Shown: positions 1 through 11,440, counted from the stretch's first letter. The stretch: DNA of 64,000 nt from Flaccisagitta enflata (GCA_965153355.1 OZ231128.1:34658001-34722000), one strand, 5' to 3'. The notes: generated by a model from the sequence alone, not told the origin. A program made the numbers and translations.

Positions 1-770
1 GTCTGCAGGGACGCATTCTCAGTCCTCGTTAGTCAAATGAGGTTCTATAAGGTGGGTGCCCGCTGTCCAAATGGTGAGAAATAGAGTTGGGACTAGGGAC
101 AAAGTTAGGGCTTGGTGTATGTTTGGTTTGGTGAAATTTTATTCGAGTGTGCTTTAATCAAAGATTGGCCTTTTGGGAAAAAACAAGTGCACCGAACTGA
201 CTGTCTGGATGAAATTTTTAGTTTTGAAATTAGTACAGTTTTGTTATCTTGTCGTGGATATCCCTTTGCAATGTCCAATGAAAATGATATAAACTAATAA
301 GAAAGACCTTTAAAATGATTTGCTCAAGAGTTGGGGGCAGTTGGGGCAAATATGAAAAATCTGGGGGGATGGTTTTGAGATCCGGCAGGCTATCAAATGA
401 TGAGTGCATGTGGCTATAAAAGTGCGATCCTGAAGGGGAAGGGTGCTTCACCTTACCACTGATCCCCACCTTCAAGTCAAGTTGGTAAATTTTTGCCTCA
501 GCAGAAAAGAAGAATCATGATGCTTGCTGATGTCCTTAGACTTTTCGCGACCCATAGTGGTAATAAGTTGCACAATGACACACTAAATTACTACATGCAT
601 GAACTTTGCCCAAATTGGCTATGACATAAAACAAAAAACCAATTGTGACTTGTATGTAAATTTTCAAATTTGTTTCTTAAATTCTTATGGAAAATCTAGC
701 TCTTTTTACACATCCGACAAAATGTCTCTAGTAATCCACAGACCCCTTGAGGTTTATAGTCTCATCTTTC
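1..770. other. No recognisable gene
   Basis: I see no convincing exon, RNA gene or repeat here. Short open frames lack codon bias and recognisable motifs. If the kinesin gene that follows is complete, this is part of an upstream intron, because the exons encoding the ATP-binding half of the motor are not in the window before 6242. Confidence 0.4.
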
Positions 771-873
771 TTCCTTTCTCTCCTCCCTCCTTTCTTTCTA
801 TCCTCCCTCCTTTTTTTCCTCCCTCCTTTCTTTCTTTCCTCTCTCCTTTTTTTTCTTTTCTTTTTCTTTCTTC

Positions 874-909
<36 letters not shown>

Positions 910-985
910 TTCTTCTTTCACTTTTTCTTCTTCCTTTCTTTCTTTCTTATTTTTTTTTTCTTCCCTTTCCCTTTCCTCTTCCAAG
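771..985. repeat. Polypyrimidine (TTTC/TCCC)n tract
   Basis: A C/T-only tract made of TTTC, TCCTCCC and T runs. Open frames through it in several frames (Leu/Ser/Phe-rich on +, Glu/Lys/Arg-rich on -) are by-products of the low-complexity composition. Confidence 0.9.
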
Positions 986-1163
986 TTCTTCCGACACATT
1001 TCTTCACCTTCCGAGAAGCGGCGCTGCCCGCTTCTTCAAAATATGAAGGCCTGAATTCCCAGCCTCAAGGATGAGATTTGGGTCTCAAGGCTGGGATTTG
1101 GGCCTCCAGTACGCCTGGCAGAGTGCCAAAAATGGCCAAAACTTGCCTTTGCTCACTGTTTTT

Positions 1164-1916
1164 GGGCAGCGGCCCCGAAGGGGCCGATGACCTATGCTTT
1201 CACACAGGAGACATTTCTCCTCCTCCTTCTCCTTCTTCTCCGTACCCCCCCCCCGCCTCAAGGCACAAATCCCAGCCTCAAGGCTCCAATCCCTGCCTCA
1301 AAGCTCAAATCCCAGCCTCCAAGCTCAAATCCCAGCCTCCAAGCTCAAATCCCAGCCTCCAAGCTCAAATCCCAGCCTCCAAGCTCAAATCCCAGCCTCC
1401 AAGCTCAAATCCCAGCCTCCAAGCTCAAATCCCAGCCTCCAAGCTCAAATCCCAGCCTCCAAGCTCAAATCCCAGCCTCCAAGCTCAAATCCCAGCCTTG
1501 AAGCTCAAATCCCAGCCTCCAAGCTCAAATCCCAGCCTTGAAGCTCAAATCCCAGCCTTGAAGCTCCAATCCCAGCCTTGAAGCTCCAATCCCAGCCTCA
1601 GGGCTCAAATCCAAGCCTCAAGGCTCCAATCCTAGTCTCAAGGCCCAAATCCTAGTCTTGAGGCTCAAATCCCAGCCTCAAAGCTCGAATCCCAGCATTG
1701 AAGCTGAAATCCCAGCCATGAAGCTAAAATCTCTGCCTGGAAGCTCAAATCCCAGCCTTTAGGCTTGAGGCTCAAATCACAGCCTTGAGACTCAGATAAA
1801 ACCAGCATAGGTCATCGGCCCCTTCGGGGCCGCTGCCCCACTAACCACCTCACGCCCACAAACACTCATATAGGGGCAACGGGTACCGCTGACCATCTAA
1901 CGCTTTTGCGACTATT
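1164..1916 (+). mobile_element. Family 2 (Helentron-like, satellite-bearing) copy A
   Basis: It starts GGGCAGCGGCCCC, passes through CCTATGCTTTCACACAGG and CTCC runs, contains an array of 20-bp repeats, then shows the same module in reverse (GCATAGGTCATCGGCCCC) and ends CGCTTTTGCGACTATT. The uninterrupted sequence, read in reverse at about 4855-4885, has GTTTTTATTTTTCC where this copy is inserted. That fixes both ends and shows no target duplication. A central tandem array, subterminal inverted repeats and a hairpin (CGCttttGCG) close to one end are features known from non-autonomous Helentrons; the assignment is inference. Confidence 0.75.
1262..1795. repeat. 20-bp tandem array inside family 2 copy A
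   Basis: About 25 units of AAGCTCAAATCCCAGCCTCC and variants. The central units are almost identical and the outer units diverge, which suggests recent expansion from the middle. Three overlapping open frames run through it only because 20 bp cycles through all frames without a stop. Confidence 0.95.
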
Positions 1917-2625
1917 ATTTTTCCTTTGCAAAAATGCTGTTGAACGAGCTGTCGCGCGACATTCAAATTGTTCGGGAACCATCTTTAGGGTCAAATCGCA
2001 GTTTGAGAGGAATTCTCCATTCTTTTAATTTTCTATCATTTTTGGTAATTTTGGTCACTTTGGGCCCAAAATTGGGCCACTTCGCCTTTGAAATTTGACC
2101 TAAAATCTATGAGATTATAAAACTAAACCTCAAGAGCTAACCAGTGGTGCAATCCGCATGTTGCTATCATTTTTTGTTAAGATTTGAGAGAATTACAAAG
2201 ATGGAAGGGTATGAGGGTTATTTTACCGGATGAATTTGAGGGGGTAAATTTGACAATTTTTACATTTTTTTTAAATATCTCGGCTTTGGATGCACTAATA
2301 TGGACAAAATTTGTGACCAAATTGAAGATTTTTTGATGCTCTGACTGATTCTAGAAAAACTTTTGATGGATATGACCCTCAAAGTTTTTGGGAGACTATA
2401 AAATTAGAAGCAGTTGCTAAAAAAGTGAATTTTCTCGCCAATTTGGCTACTTTGGTTACAAACTTTTGGTGCCTCTGAGCTAAAAAAAGACAAAAAATCC
2501 ATGAGCAAATTAAACTACAGCTCAAGAGCTAACCAGTGGTGCAATAAGCATGTCAATATGTTGAAGCATATAGATTTAGCAGAGCTTCAAAGATGAGTGG
2601 GCATAATAAAATGGCATTCTTTGGT

Positions 2626-3370
2626 AATATTGTCATTTTGGGCTCAAAATTGCGCCACTTAACTTTGCTTTTGAAAACTGACCCAAACACCATGAGATAA
2701 TGATAACAAGATTACACCATTGCATATAGGGCAGGGAGTATTTTTTTAGTGTGTATAGGGACATTTTCTTTTCAATTTTCTTGAACTTCCATTGTGCACT
2801 ATAACCAGTCAGAGGTAGAGGCACATTATTATTTACACTATACCATATACAGCTTATAGGAAGCCAAAGATAAATTTAAGTTTATATTTCAATAGGGAAA
2901 GGAAAACATTTTATTCGCGCCTATTTCCGCCAAAAACTTTATACCAATTTGTAGATCTCCTCATAACAAATCCAAACATACAATCTTTTCCACCACTTTT
3001 CTGAACTTCAAGAAAAAAAGCTCATGGAAAAGTTGTTGCTAAGCAGCTCTTTCTTAATCATTAGTGCCCTACTAAGAGAAGACGCTGTCTTATAGAGAGA
3101 GATCTTGGTGATAACATCACACTTTTAAGTTGACCAATGAGAAGCAAGGCACTACCATCCAGAGATATTGCTCAGTTCAAGGTGATGTTATAAGTCAGTC
3201 ACTCTCTTGCTATTGGTGCCTGTCATCAACTTTTTACTTTCTAATCATTGACAATTTGTTAAGAACAACAATGACGACCTCTGTTAATGTTAATGGTAAT
3301 GAATTGAAAAAATAATGAGGTCAATTTTCTTCAATGAATGCTTTCAAGAACAAAATCTCAGCAAGAATTC
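2626..3370. other. Spacer between the inverted arms; no gene seen
   Basis: AT-rich sequence between the left arm and right arm of the 1-5 kb mosaic. I see no conserved coding motif. The short frames at 2633-2824 (-) and 3130-3315 (+) show nothing recognisable. Confidence 0.4.
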
Positions 3371-3420
3371 ACAGTGCATTGGTTAGCTCTTGAGCAGTAG
3401 TTTAGTTTGCTCACCAATTT

Positions 3421-3745
3421 TCAGTCGCGGATTAGCAACTATAAGAGGCTTTGTCCGTTCATCTGTCGGTCCGTCCGTCATGGTGATTGAGATCAAAAGT
3501 GGGCAAAATCGCAATTCCGCCCCTGCCCACCCATCCGCGACTGGTAATGGCTACAGTGGGACCCCGCAATAACAGCCCCGCCATTAGAGGTTCCCCATCA
3601 ATAAAAGTCAACATTTTAAGGTCCCAAATGATAGTATTTAATGTTATTTTACCTCTCTTTAAAGGTAAACCTGAGATAAAGGTGAAAAATCTTTGGTCCC
3701 AATGGGACCGATGAGGCGGGGTCCTACTGTATGTGTCTGACCTTG
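3421..3745 (-). mobile_element. Family 1 copy split by a MITE
   Basis: This interrupts the right inverted arm: the flanks GCTCACCAATTTT and TGCTCGGAAGTGCCC are continuous in the sister copy at 4290-4335. It begins CAGTCGCGGATTAGCAACT and reads through GTCCGTC repeats, CCCCTGCCCACCCATCCGCG and GACTGGTAATGGC. After the nested 180-bp MITE it finishes TGTGTCTGACCTTGTT, a diverged form of the family end GTGTATCCGGCCTTGTT. The first arm (CGCGGAT) pairs exactly with the distal arm (ATCCGCG). Confidence 0.75.
3552..3731. mobile_element. 180-bp Tc1/mariner-type MITE nested in family 1
   Basis: Imperfect terminal inverted repeats start TACAGTGGGACCCCGC and end GCGGGGTCCTACTGTA, flanked by TA. Removing it restores a continuous family 1 terminus. 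This is the innermost level of a three-level nest (inverted arm, family 1, MITE). No coding capacity. Confidence 0.75.
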
Positions 3746-4914
3746 TTCAGCTTTTTTGTGCTCGGAAGTGCCCAAATTTAGTGACCAAAATGGCAAAAAA
3801 ATTCATTTTGTAATACCTGCTTCTAGAGTCTCCCAAAAATTTTGAGGGTCATATTGATCAAAAATCTAACCAGAATCATTTAGAGCATCAAAAAATCTTC
3901 AATTTGGTCACCATTGTTTTCAAAATTGGTCCATCCAAAGCGGAAATATATCAAAAATCGTGATAAAAGTCAAATTTGACCCTAAAATTCATCCTGCAAA
4001 ATGACAACCATTAACCCCCATCTTTGAAATGCTCTCAAACTTTGACAAAGAATGATGAAAACATGCGGATTGCACCACTGGTTAGCTCTTGAGGTCTAGT
4101 TTTATAATCTCATGGATTTCTGGTCAAATTTTAAAGGTGAAGTGGCCAGATTTTGGGCCCAAAGTTACCAAAATCACCAAAAAATGGCATGTTATCATAC
4201 TTAATGATCTTTGAAGCTCCTCCAAATTTATATGCTTCAACATACTGACATACTGATTGCACCACTGATAAGCTTCTGAGCAGTAGTTTAATTTGCTCAC
4301 CAATTTTTTGTCTTTTTCTTGCTCGGAAGTGCCCAAATTTTTTGACCAAAAAGACCAAAATGGCAAAAAAATTTAGTTTTTAGCACCTGCTTCTAGAGTC
4401 TCCCAAAAATTTTGAGGGTCATATCCATTAAAAATTGTACCAGAATCAGATAGAGCATTAAAAAGCATTCAATTTCATCACCAATTTGTTCAAAATTGGT
4501 CCATCCAAAGCAGAGATAAATCAAAAATTGTAAAAAAAATCGAAATTGACCTCAAAATTCATCCTGCAAAATGACCACCATTAACCCCCATCTTTAAAAT
4601 GCTCTCAAATTTTAACAAAGAACAATAAAATCATGCGGATTGCACTACTGGTTAGCTCTTGAGCTCTAGTTTTATAATCTCATAGATTTTGAGTCAAATT
4701 TCAAACTTAAAGTGGCCCAATTTTGAAGCCAAAATACCTTAAAATTGACATTTTTACCACTTCCGTCCTTTAGGCTGACAGCTTCATGGTCACCCTAAAG
4801 ATGGTTCCCGACTGATTTGATAGTCGCTCAACAGCTCGTTCAACAGCATTTTTGCAAAGGAAAAATAAAAACTGTGAGCAAAGGCCAGTTTTGGCCATTT
4901 TTGGCACTCTGCCA

Positions 4915-5187
4915 GGCGTAGCCTCCAGGCTAGGATTTGGGCCTTTCGGATAGGATTTGGGCCACGAGACTGGGATTTGGGTCTCGGGACTAGAATTTGG
5001 GCCTTGAAGCTGGGGGGGGGGCGGACGGAGGAGGAGGAGGAGGAAAAGGAGAAAATTCCCCACATGTGTGAAAGCACAGGGCATCGACCCCTTCGATGCC
5101 GCTGCCCTGCTTCCCCTTCAACTTTAAGCACGACCTACTAGGGCAGGACACGGGTACCGCTGACCATCTAACGCTTTTGCGACTATT
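4915..5187 (+). mobile_element. Family 2 copy B (short array)
   Basis: A few units of the GGATTTGGGCC repeat, a run of nine or more G, GGAGGA repeats, AATTCCCCACATGTGTGAAAG, then GCATCGACCCCTTCGATGCC and the family right end GGTACCGCTGACCATCTAACGCTTTTGCGACTATT. In the hairpin of the GC module both sides have changed together (ATCGACC...) compared with other copies. Confidence 0.7.
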
Positions 5188-5290
5188 ATAAGTTGTAACG
5201 GACGGACTAACGGATAGATGGACGGATGGACAGACGGACGGATGGAGAAACCAACGAACGCTCTTATAGAGATGCATCTATAAAGATAAA
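5188..5290 (+). mobile_element. Family 1 fragment (3' half)
   Basis: GGACGGAC repeats followed by CTCTTATAGAGATGCATCTATAAAGA, matching the 3' half of family 1 directly after the family 2 right end. The same adjacency is seen at 15.7 kb and 63.3 kb, so family 2 repeatedly sits inside family 1. Confidence 0.5.
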
Positions 5291-5788
5291 ACAGCGTACA
5301 TTCTAAGCACTATGGGTCTAGAAGCACAAGCCGAGTCCAATTGCTGGACTGCGGAAAACAGAAAACAGGGGAAGAACAAAAGACGTGAAGACAGACAAAA
5401 GAAATCAAGGAGCCCATGACAAGGACAAAAATTGACCTTGATTTTTTTTCTTTTTCGTCATCTAAAAAGCCACTAGGACCGAACGAGGAAGGAGACTGAG
5501 TAACAAACAAGGACGGAGATGAGTAACAGAAAGAGCCGATGATCGGAATATTCATCCTTTAATGTGTCCACTGTTTAATGGCATGAGCCTTGAGACTCGG
5601 AATTAGGCTTTGAGGCAAGGGGGGGGGGAGGATGGAGAAGAAGGAGAAGAAAAATTTGCGTGACGGACTGACGGACGGACCCACCCTCTTGAAGAGATGG
5701 GAGAATGCATTTAAAATCAAACTTCATCGGGGGAAAATAACACTGCATTCCAAAAAAACAATATGTCTCTCACACACAGACTCAAATA
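5291..5788. other. No gene; decayed repeat fragments
   Basis: Contains a decayed family 2 piece at about 5585-5650 (TTTGAGGC, nine G, GGAGAAG repeats) followed by GACGGACGGACCC of the family 1 type. No exon was recognised. Confidence 0.4.
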
Positions 5789-6012
<224 letters not shown>

Positions 6013-6241
6013 ATTATTGACACAAATGCATTGCAGACTCTCAGTCACGTCCGCGAGGAAAAGCTTCAAGGTTTATGTTTGTTGCTGCAGGATCGCCAAG
6101 ATGCTTTTGTTTTGGTTTATCATACTTTTCCATGTTTTTTTTCTCTGTGCACGTTGTTTTTCTTCGAAATGTTGTCCAGTTTTGTGATTTGTTATTTGAT
6201 TACGTTGTTTTCCTTCAATTGCTTCCTTTTTGTTATGGCAG

Positions 6242-6337
6242 TTGGCCCTTGGTAACGTCATTTCCGCCTTGGACTCGTCGAGACAAGCCTCGAGACATGT
6301 GCCATACAGAGATTCCAAGTTGACACGATTACTTCAG
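6242..6337 (+). CDS. Kinesin motor-domain exon (loop 12 region)
   Basis: This 96-nt, phase-0 exon encodes 32 residues beginning [10 protein letters not shown] and ending [14 protein letters not shown]. These are the universal kinesin motor motifs just after switch II: the helix [10 protein letters not shown], a short basic loop (DSSRQASR), and the [11 protein letters not shown] microtubule-contacting segment (loop 12/helix 5). Kinesins are ATP-driven microtubule motors. The exon is bounded by TTATGGCAG and GTATGG, matching acceptor and donor rules. It joins in frame to the exon at 9200. The residue pattern is closest to kinesin-4/KIF21 proteins as I recall them. Upstream exons (P-loop, switch I and II) are not found in the window and presumably lie before base 1. 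Confidence 0.93.
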
Positions 6338-7510
6338 GTATGGGTCGTTGTTCAGTCAAATTCACAACAAGTATGTTTTTACTATTCAGTCGAGCGTATG
6401 ATACGTATATTTACCAATAATAACGCAATACATATGACGGCTTCCCTCCGAAGGCAACATTTGTGTTTCAAAGAAGGTCAAAATAGAAAAAATGTATAAA
6501 TGAAAATGCAAAAATAAGTGAATGAAAGTGATTGAGATGGGTCAGACATGATATTTAAAAGAAAAATTTGCATTGTTTCAGCAAGAGGACCAAGTTCAGC
6601 CAATGTTACCAAAAAGATTGTTTTGAAAATTTGTACTTATTTCATTTTTGGTCACTGATAGGGGTCTGGTCGAAATTCTAAATTTGCATAGGAAATGAAA
6701 AAATGAAAAAACAAAGAACATAGTTCTCTTCCCAAATCAATTACAGAGAGAAATATGTTTTTCAAAATGCAAAGTATCCCTGTGTTTGGCTTTTTTAGAA
6801 TTTCGACCTCAGAAAATGAAAAAAAGTGTAAGCAGAAATTCACTAAAAAACATCCTTTTCTTGTTTGTTTTCATGTGAATTGCATAGTTCGAATTACATT
6901 TGAAGTCAGAATATGGTAAAAATGTATGCACCAAGTGTCTTTAGAGATAATTTGTCCACTAAAAGCATCCTGGCATCATTATTGTCCTGATAATAATGCA
7001 AAAAGCATTCTGAAACACTTCGATTTCCTTCAAAAATTTTCTGTCATATAACGAAACTTGGCCTCACGTACGTCAATATGGCTGTTTTTTTTCCACATTT
7101 GTTTTCGTTCTTCAGCGATGAGCGTGGAGTGTCACATCCGTTTATTAGATTAATCATCATGTGATTTTATGGGGCCGATGTTGGGCATCCTGTGATATGT
7201 ACTGTAGACTTTATTAGGTAATTAAAACGAATTGCTAATGAGGTAAGAAAAGCCAAAGTTTGAAGCACAAAGTAAAAAAACATTAACGACAAGATAAACA
7301 TCCATCTAACATTCAGGCATTCCGCGTTTTCTCATTCATCAATAATTCGGTCATCATTAATCTTTCAAATGGACATTTCTTATACCCATCGTTCCATCAT
7401 AATTCATTGGATTATTCATTGGATATTCTTCTTTATTCCATTTTCTCGACCTTTTATTATTATTCATCGTTCGTCGTCCGTGTCTTAGACTAATCCATTT
7501 TCGATCCTTA

Positions 7511-8205
7511 TTTTTAGTCGCGGACACGGGACTCTACACCCTGCTGTGTCGGTCTGTCGATCCATCCCAAATATTTTTGAATTGCGAGCAGTTTTTGAAT
7601 TACTGCCCTTGCCCAATCGTCCGCGACCGTGTATCCGGCCTTGTTTTCTTAAAGTAGCGTGATACGAGACTCTATCACTTCTTTTCAATCCGCTAGTCGG
7701 TCTGTCGGTGAGTCCTTGTACATATTCTTAGGGGCTTATGTAACGTTTTTTTCGCTGTACATCCACTGCCAATCAGCACGCAACTACCGGTGACGCGCAT
7801 CCGGCCTTACTCTAATACCTCTCTCTTTTTGAGTGCGTCCTCGCACTTTAATAAGAGGACGTGTCTGTCCGTATGTCGGCTGGTCGGTCGGTCAGTGAAT
7901 CGCTCTGTGACGCAAATGTTTGAAATGCGCAAAACGGCCGATTCTGGCGTCTTTCTTCGTTCTAATCGCCTCTTTATGCCATACCATATTCATTTCCCTT
8001 CTGTTGTCCATTGCTTTAATACGTTCATTAACAAATTCTTTATCAGCGAGGCGCACTTGTTGGCACATAACTTGGCCTTGTTTCACTTCGACCATTTCCT
8101 TTACCTCTATTTTTAGTCGCGTGCTACGCGACTCTTTAAGCCACTTTGTCGGGCAGTTCATCGGTCGGTCGGTCGGTACGGCCGGCCATCCGTCCGTAAC
8201 AAAGT
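7511..8205 (-). mobile_element. Cluster of family 1 elements
   Basis: The clearest copy is 7511-7651 (TTTTTAGTCGCGGACACGGG to GTGTATCCGGCCTTGTT). A second, diverged one follows at 7655-7808, ending CGCGCATCCGGCCTTA. Partial 5' ends begin near 7828 (GCGTCCTCGCACTTTAATAAG) and 8113 (TTAGTCGCGTGCTACGCGAC). All are in the same orientation, which suggests serial insertion or local duplication. Confidence 0.7.
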
Positions 8206-8505
8206 CGTTTCTGATGGCTCTGAATGGCAGAGAAGAAACTTGGAGGAACAAAAAGCCTTTCAAAAAGTGCTTTTGAAGAAAAAAAATGTCAGTCTATCTG
8301 CCTGACATTTTTTGAAAGTGCCGACGCACGCGACTTAGGTCTAATGACCTTGTTTCTTCCTCTTCATCGTCATTTTTCTCTTGATTGATCTTTTTTTCCA
8401 CTTATAATCTTTTTTCATAAGTTCGAAGTCGCCAATCTTATTTTGGCAGCTTTTCGTTTTTTGGATTTTTTCTAGTTAATCAATCCCCGGTCCTTACCTG
8501 AAGAA

Positions 8506-8975
<470 letters not shown>

Positions 8976-9199
8976 CTATTCTATCTCTTCTACATTATTC
9001 CTATTTTCATCTACGTATTCATTGCTTGATTTCCGCTTCCACCTTCTCTGTCCCCCTATACCATCCACCCTCGTTCCCCTTCCCCTACCCCCCCCCCCCC
9101 CGACTTTTTCATCTTCATCCTCGTCTTCCTCTTGACTCTCCATGTCGTTCATCTTCTCTCTCCTTTTCTCGTTTGTCTGTTCCCGATTTTGCCTTGAAG

Positions 9200-9322
9200 G
9201 ATTCTCTTGGCGGCAACTCGCAGACTCTTCTCCTTGCCTGCATTTCTCCTTCTGACCGTGACTTTATGGAGACCCTCAACACCCTCAAATACGCCAGCAG
9301 AGCCAAGAGGATTAAGAACATG
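9200..9322 (+). CDS. Kinesin motor C-terminus and neck-linker exon
   Basis: This 123-nt, phase-0 exon encodes 41 residues. It starts DSLGGNSQT, continues [20 protein letters not shown] and ends [18 protein letters not shown] completes helix 5, [20 protein letters not shown] is the final strand and helix 6 of the motor, and KRIKN starts the neck linker that swings on ATP binding. The [16 protein letters not shown] wording is typical of KIF21-type kinesin-4 proteins (from memory); other kinesin-4 proteins differ here. The acceptor is TTGCCTTGAAG and the donor GTAAGG. A pure (GA)n repeat starts about 60 bp past the donor. Confidence 0.95.
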
Positions 9323-9380
9323 GTAAGGATCTGCAAACAGGCAAGAACGCGGCCGGGAAAAAAGAAGGGAAAGACAAAAC

Positions 9381-9383
<3 letters not shown>

Positions 9384-9473
<90 letters not shown>
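9384..9473. repeat. (GA)n microsatellite
   Basis: About 45 GA units with one AA interruption near 9454, just downstream of a kinesin donor site. Confidence 0.97.
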
Positions 9474-9687
9474 ACGGAAAACAGACAGACCAGGTAGACA
9501 AACAAAGAGATAGACAGACAAAAATAGAAACTAAAAAAAACTGAAAAAAAGAAAGACTGAAAAAAAAGCTAAAAAAAAAAGCGGTAGAGGACTAAATCAA
9601 TCATCATGAACCAAAGATAGTTTCAAAAGGTAACAGAAAGGCGCAAGAGAGAAAAGTGTAACTTAGGCAAAGAAAAAATAAGACAGT

Positions 9688-10154
9688 TACACTTATTTCT
9701 TTTTTATAAAAACCAAGTTTATAAGAACGTTAGGCTTAAAATCCTCAAAAATTTAAGATGCTAAGAACATCGGAAGTCTTCATTTCTTCAAAAATTTAAG
9801 AACGTTAGGCTTGAAATCTTTTGATTTAAGAACACGCTAAAAATATTAAAAAGCTTCATTTTTTCATTGAAAATAGTCAACCAGGACGTAATCATATAGT
9901 TTTTTTTTTCAATGTTTTACTCTTTTTTCATTCACTAAGAATTTTAAACCTGCTGCTTTGCTGTTTCATTGACATTTTCCCTCATTTTTTCTTAAAAGAC
10001 AAACTCAAACCAACTAAGAACGTTCTTGATTGAAGGTCAAAAACTGTGAAATTGAGAACAATTTAAGAACGTTTAAACCTTAAAACTGCTTAAAATTAAA
10101 GAACACTGAAGGCTTGCCCAAAAAATGACGTTCTTATAAAAAGAAATAAGTGTA
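9688..10154. mobile_element. TA-flanked inverted-repeat MITE
   Basis: It begins TACACTTATTTCTTTTTTAT and ends ATAAAAAGAAATAAGTGTA. The inverted ends of ~25 bp include the TA dinucleotide expected of Tc1/mariner-type target duplication. The interior repeats AAGAACGTTAGGCTT and AAGAACGTT several times. No coding capacity. Confidence 0.75.
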
Positions 10155-10844
10155 TAATGTGTATTTCAATTTACTCATATGCCCTCATTTTTTTGATCAA
10201 CTTAAAATCCTGCTTAAAATAGTATATCAGATTACCTACTCAGCAAAAACTCAGAATTCAAAAATGTTGATTTTTGAGCCCCTGGCATCAATTTTTGCGA
10301 AAAAACATCCAACAGAAAAGAGGGGGAAAAACAACTTTTTGGAATTCATTATTATAACTATTACAAAATTTGATGTTACCCGCACGAAATTAACTTTCAT
10401 GAGTTCTGATTTTTTTCGCCGAGTAGGAAAATTGACACACTGTGAACACCTAAAAAGATTAGGCCACCCAAAAAAACGAGCTCGCAATAACAATTGTAAT
10501 TCATGTAAACTTTTTTTTTCGGCTGGCGAATCAGTATCGGACAAATATTACAAAAAAATGATGCTATGGGCACAAAATCAACTTTTTTGAGTTTTAATTT
10601 CTTTTGCTTTGTCAAAAAATTGTCATTCTATTACCACCTAAAAGGATTTGAAGTTATCTTAAACAAGGCCAAGTAGGCCAACGATGCGTCCTCTTTGAAT
10701 GAACGTTTTTTTATGAATGATTTTTTTTTATGAATGAATGTCATTTGTGAATGAATGAATTACTTGATGTATGCTTCTTTTACTAGGGTAGAATCACTTT
10801 TCTGTTAAAAAATCTTAAAAGAGTATGGGTCCGCGACTGGGGTC

Positions 10845-11115
10845 AAACGGCGTTGTCAAACGGCGTTGTCAAATGGCGTTGTCAAACGGCGTTGTCATAC
10901 GGCGTTGTCATACGGCGTTGTCATACGGCGTTGTCAAACGGCGTTGTCAAACGGCGTTGTCAAACGGCGTTGTCAAACGGCGTTGTCAAACGGCGTTGTC
11001 AAACGGCGTTGTCAAACGGCGTTGTCAAACGGCATTGTCAAACGGCGTTGTCAAACGGCGTTGTCAAACGGCGTTGTCAAATAGCGTTGTCAAATAGCGT
11101 TGTCAAACGGCTGTT
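10845..11115. repeat. 13-bp tandem satellite
   Basis: About 20 units of GTCAAACGGCGTT with few changes (CATACGG or AAATAGC variants in neighbouring units). The three overlapping frames reading VKRRCQTALSNG arise because 13 is not a multiple of 3 and the unit lacks stops. It ends at CGGCTGTTTGGCCGG, which begins the next repeat. Confidence 0.95.
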
Positions 11116-11440
11116 TGGCCGGTTTGGCCAGTTAGCATGCTATAATCTTTACAAATCAAATACATATGTTGAGTCCTTCCATTTAAAGACTACATAGCAA
11201 GTCCTAACCAAATCGGTTGAAAAATGCCAAAGTTATGCACGTTTCTCACTTTTAGGCTGGTTGGGTGGTAGGCTGGTTTGGCCGGTTAGCATGCTAAAAT
11301 CTTTACAATTCAAATACATATGTTGAGTTCTTCCATTTAGGGACTACATACCAAATTTTAACCAAATCAGTTGAAAAATGCCGAAGTAATGTACGTTTTT
11401 CACTTTTAGGCTGGTAAGCTGGTTGGGCCGGTTGGGTGGG
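11115..11440. repeat. Direct repeat of ~156 bp, two copies
   Basis: GTTTGGCC(A/G)GTTAGCATGC followed by CTTTACAA and CAAATACATATGTTGAG occurs at about 11122 and again at 11278, each running to CACTTTTAGGCTGG. A partial third unit may follow. A short (ACGACA)n tract lies at 11554-11600. Confidence 0.8.

Larger units (their letters stand above)
1045..5190. mobile_element. Large mosaic inverted repeat with nested insertions
   Basis: The segment 1110-2620 reappears in reverse orientation in 3375-4920. Landmarks read in opposite order on the two sides: GCCTGGCAGAGTGCC (1113) with its complement near 4910, GCAAAAATGCTGTTGAACG (1927) with its complement near 4840, and GGGCCCAAAATTGGGCCACT (2068) with related copies near 4150 and 4715. 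The right side holds two tandem copies of the inner part (about 3750-4170 and 4290-4760). An isolated arm piece recurs near 50220-50350. Each arm carries different later insertions. No transposase ORF is visible, so this is best read as a foldback-type or collapsed DNA element. Confidence 0.75.

Noticed and set aside
599-1054. 151-codon Ser/Phe/Leu-rich frame
   Set aside because: Entirely driven by the polypyrimidine tract; overlapping frames on both strands are equally open.
1078-1581. 167-codon frame of KAQIPASKLKSQPPSSNPSLQ repeats, resembling a proline-rich repeat protein
   Set aside because: A 20-bp DNA repeat without stops is open in all three frames; the repeat belongs to a mobile element seen many times in both orientations.
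1262-1795. CRISPR-like array
   Set aside because: Units are contiguous 20-bp repeats without unique spacers, and the genome is eukaryotic.
6065-6240. Extra exon joined directly upstream of the kinesin exon
   Set aside because: The open frame reads hydrophobic low-complexity residues, not the expected DLAGSE/switch II sequence; it is the intron with its pyrimidine tract.
10825-11197. VKRRCQTALSNG repeat protein
   Set aside because: 13-bp satellite read in three frames.
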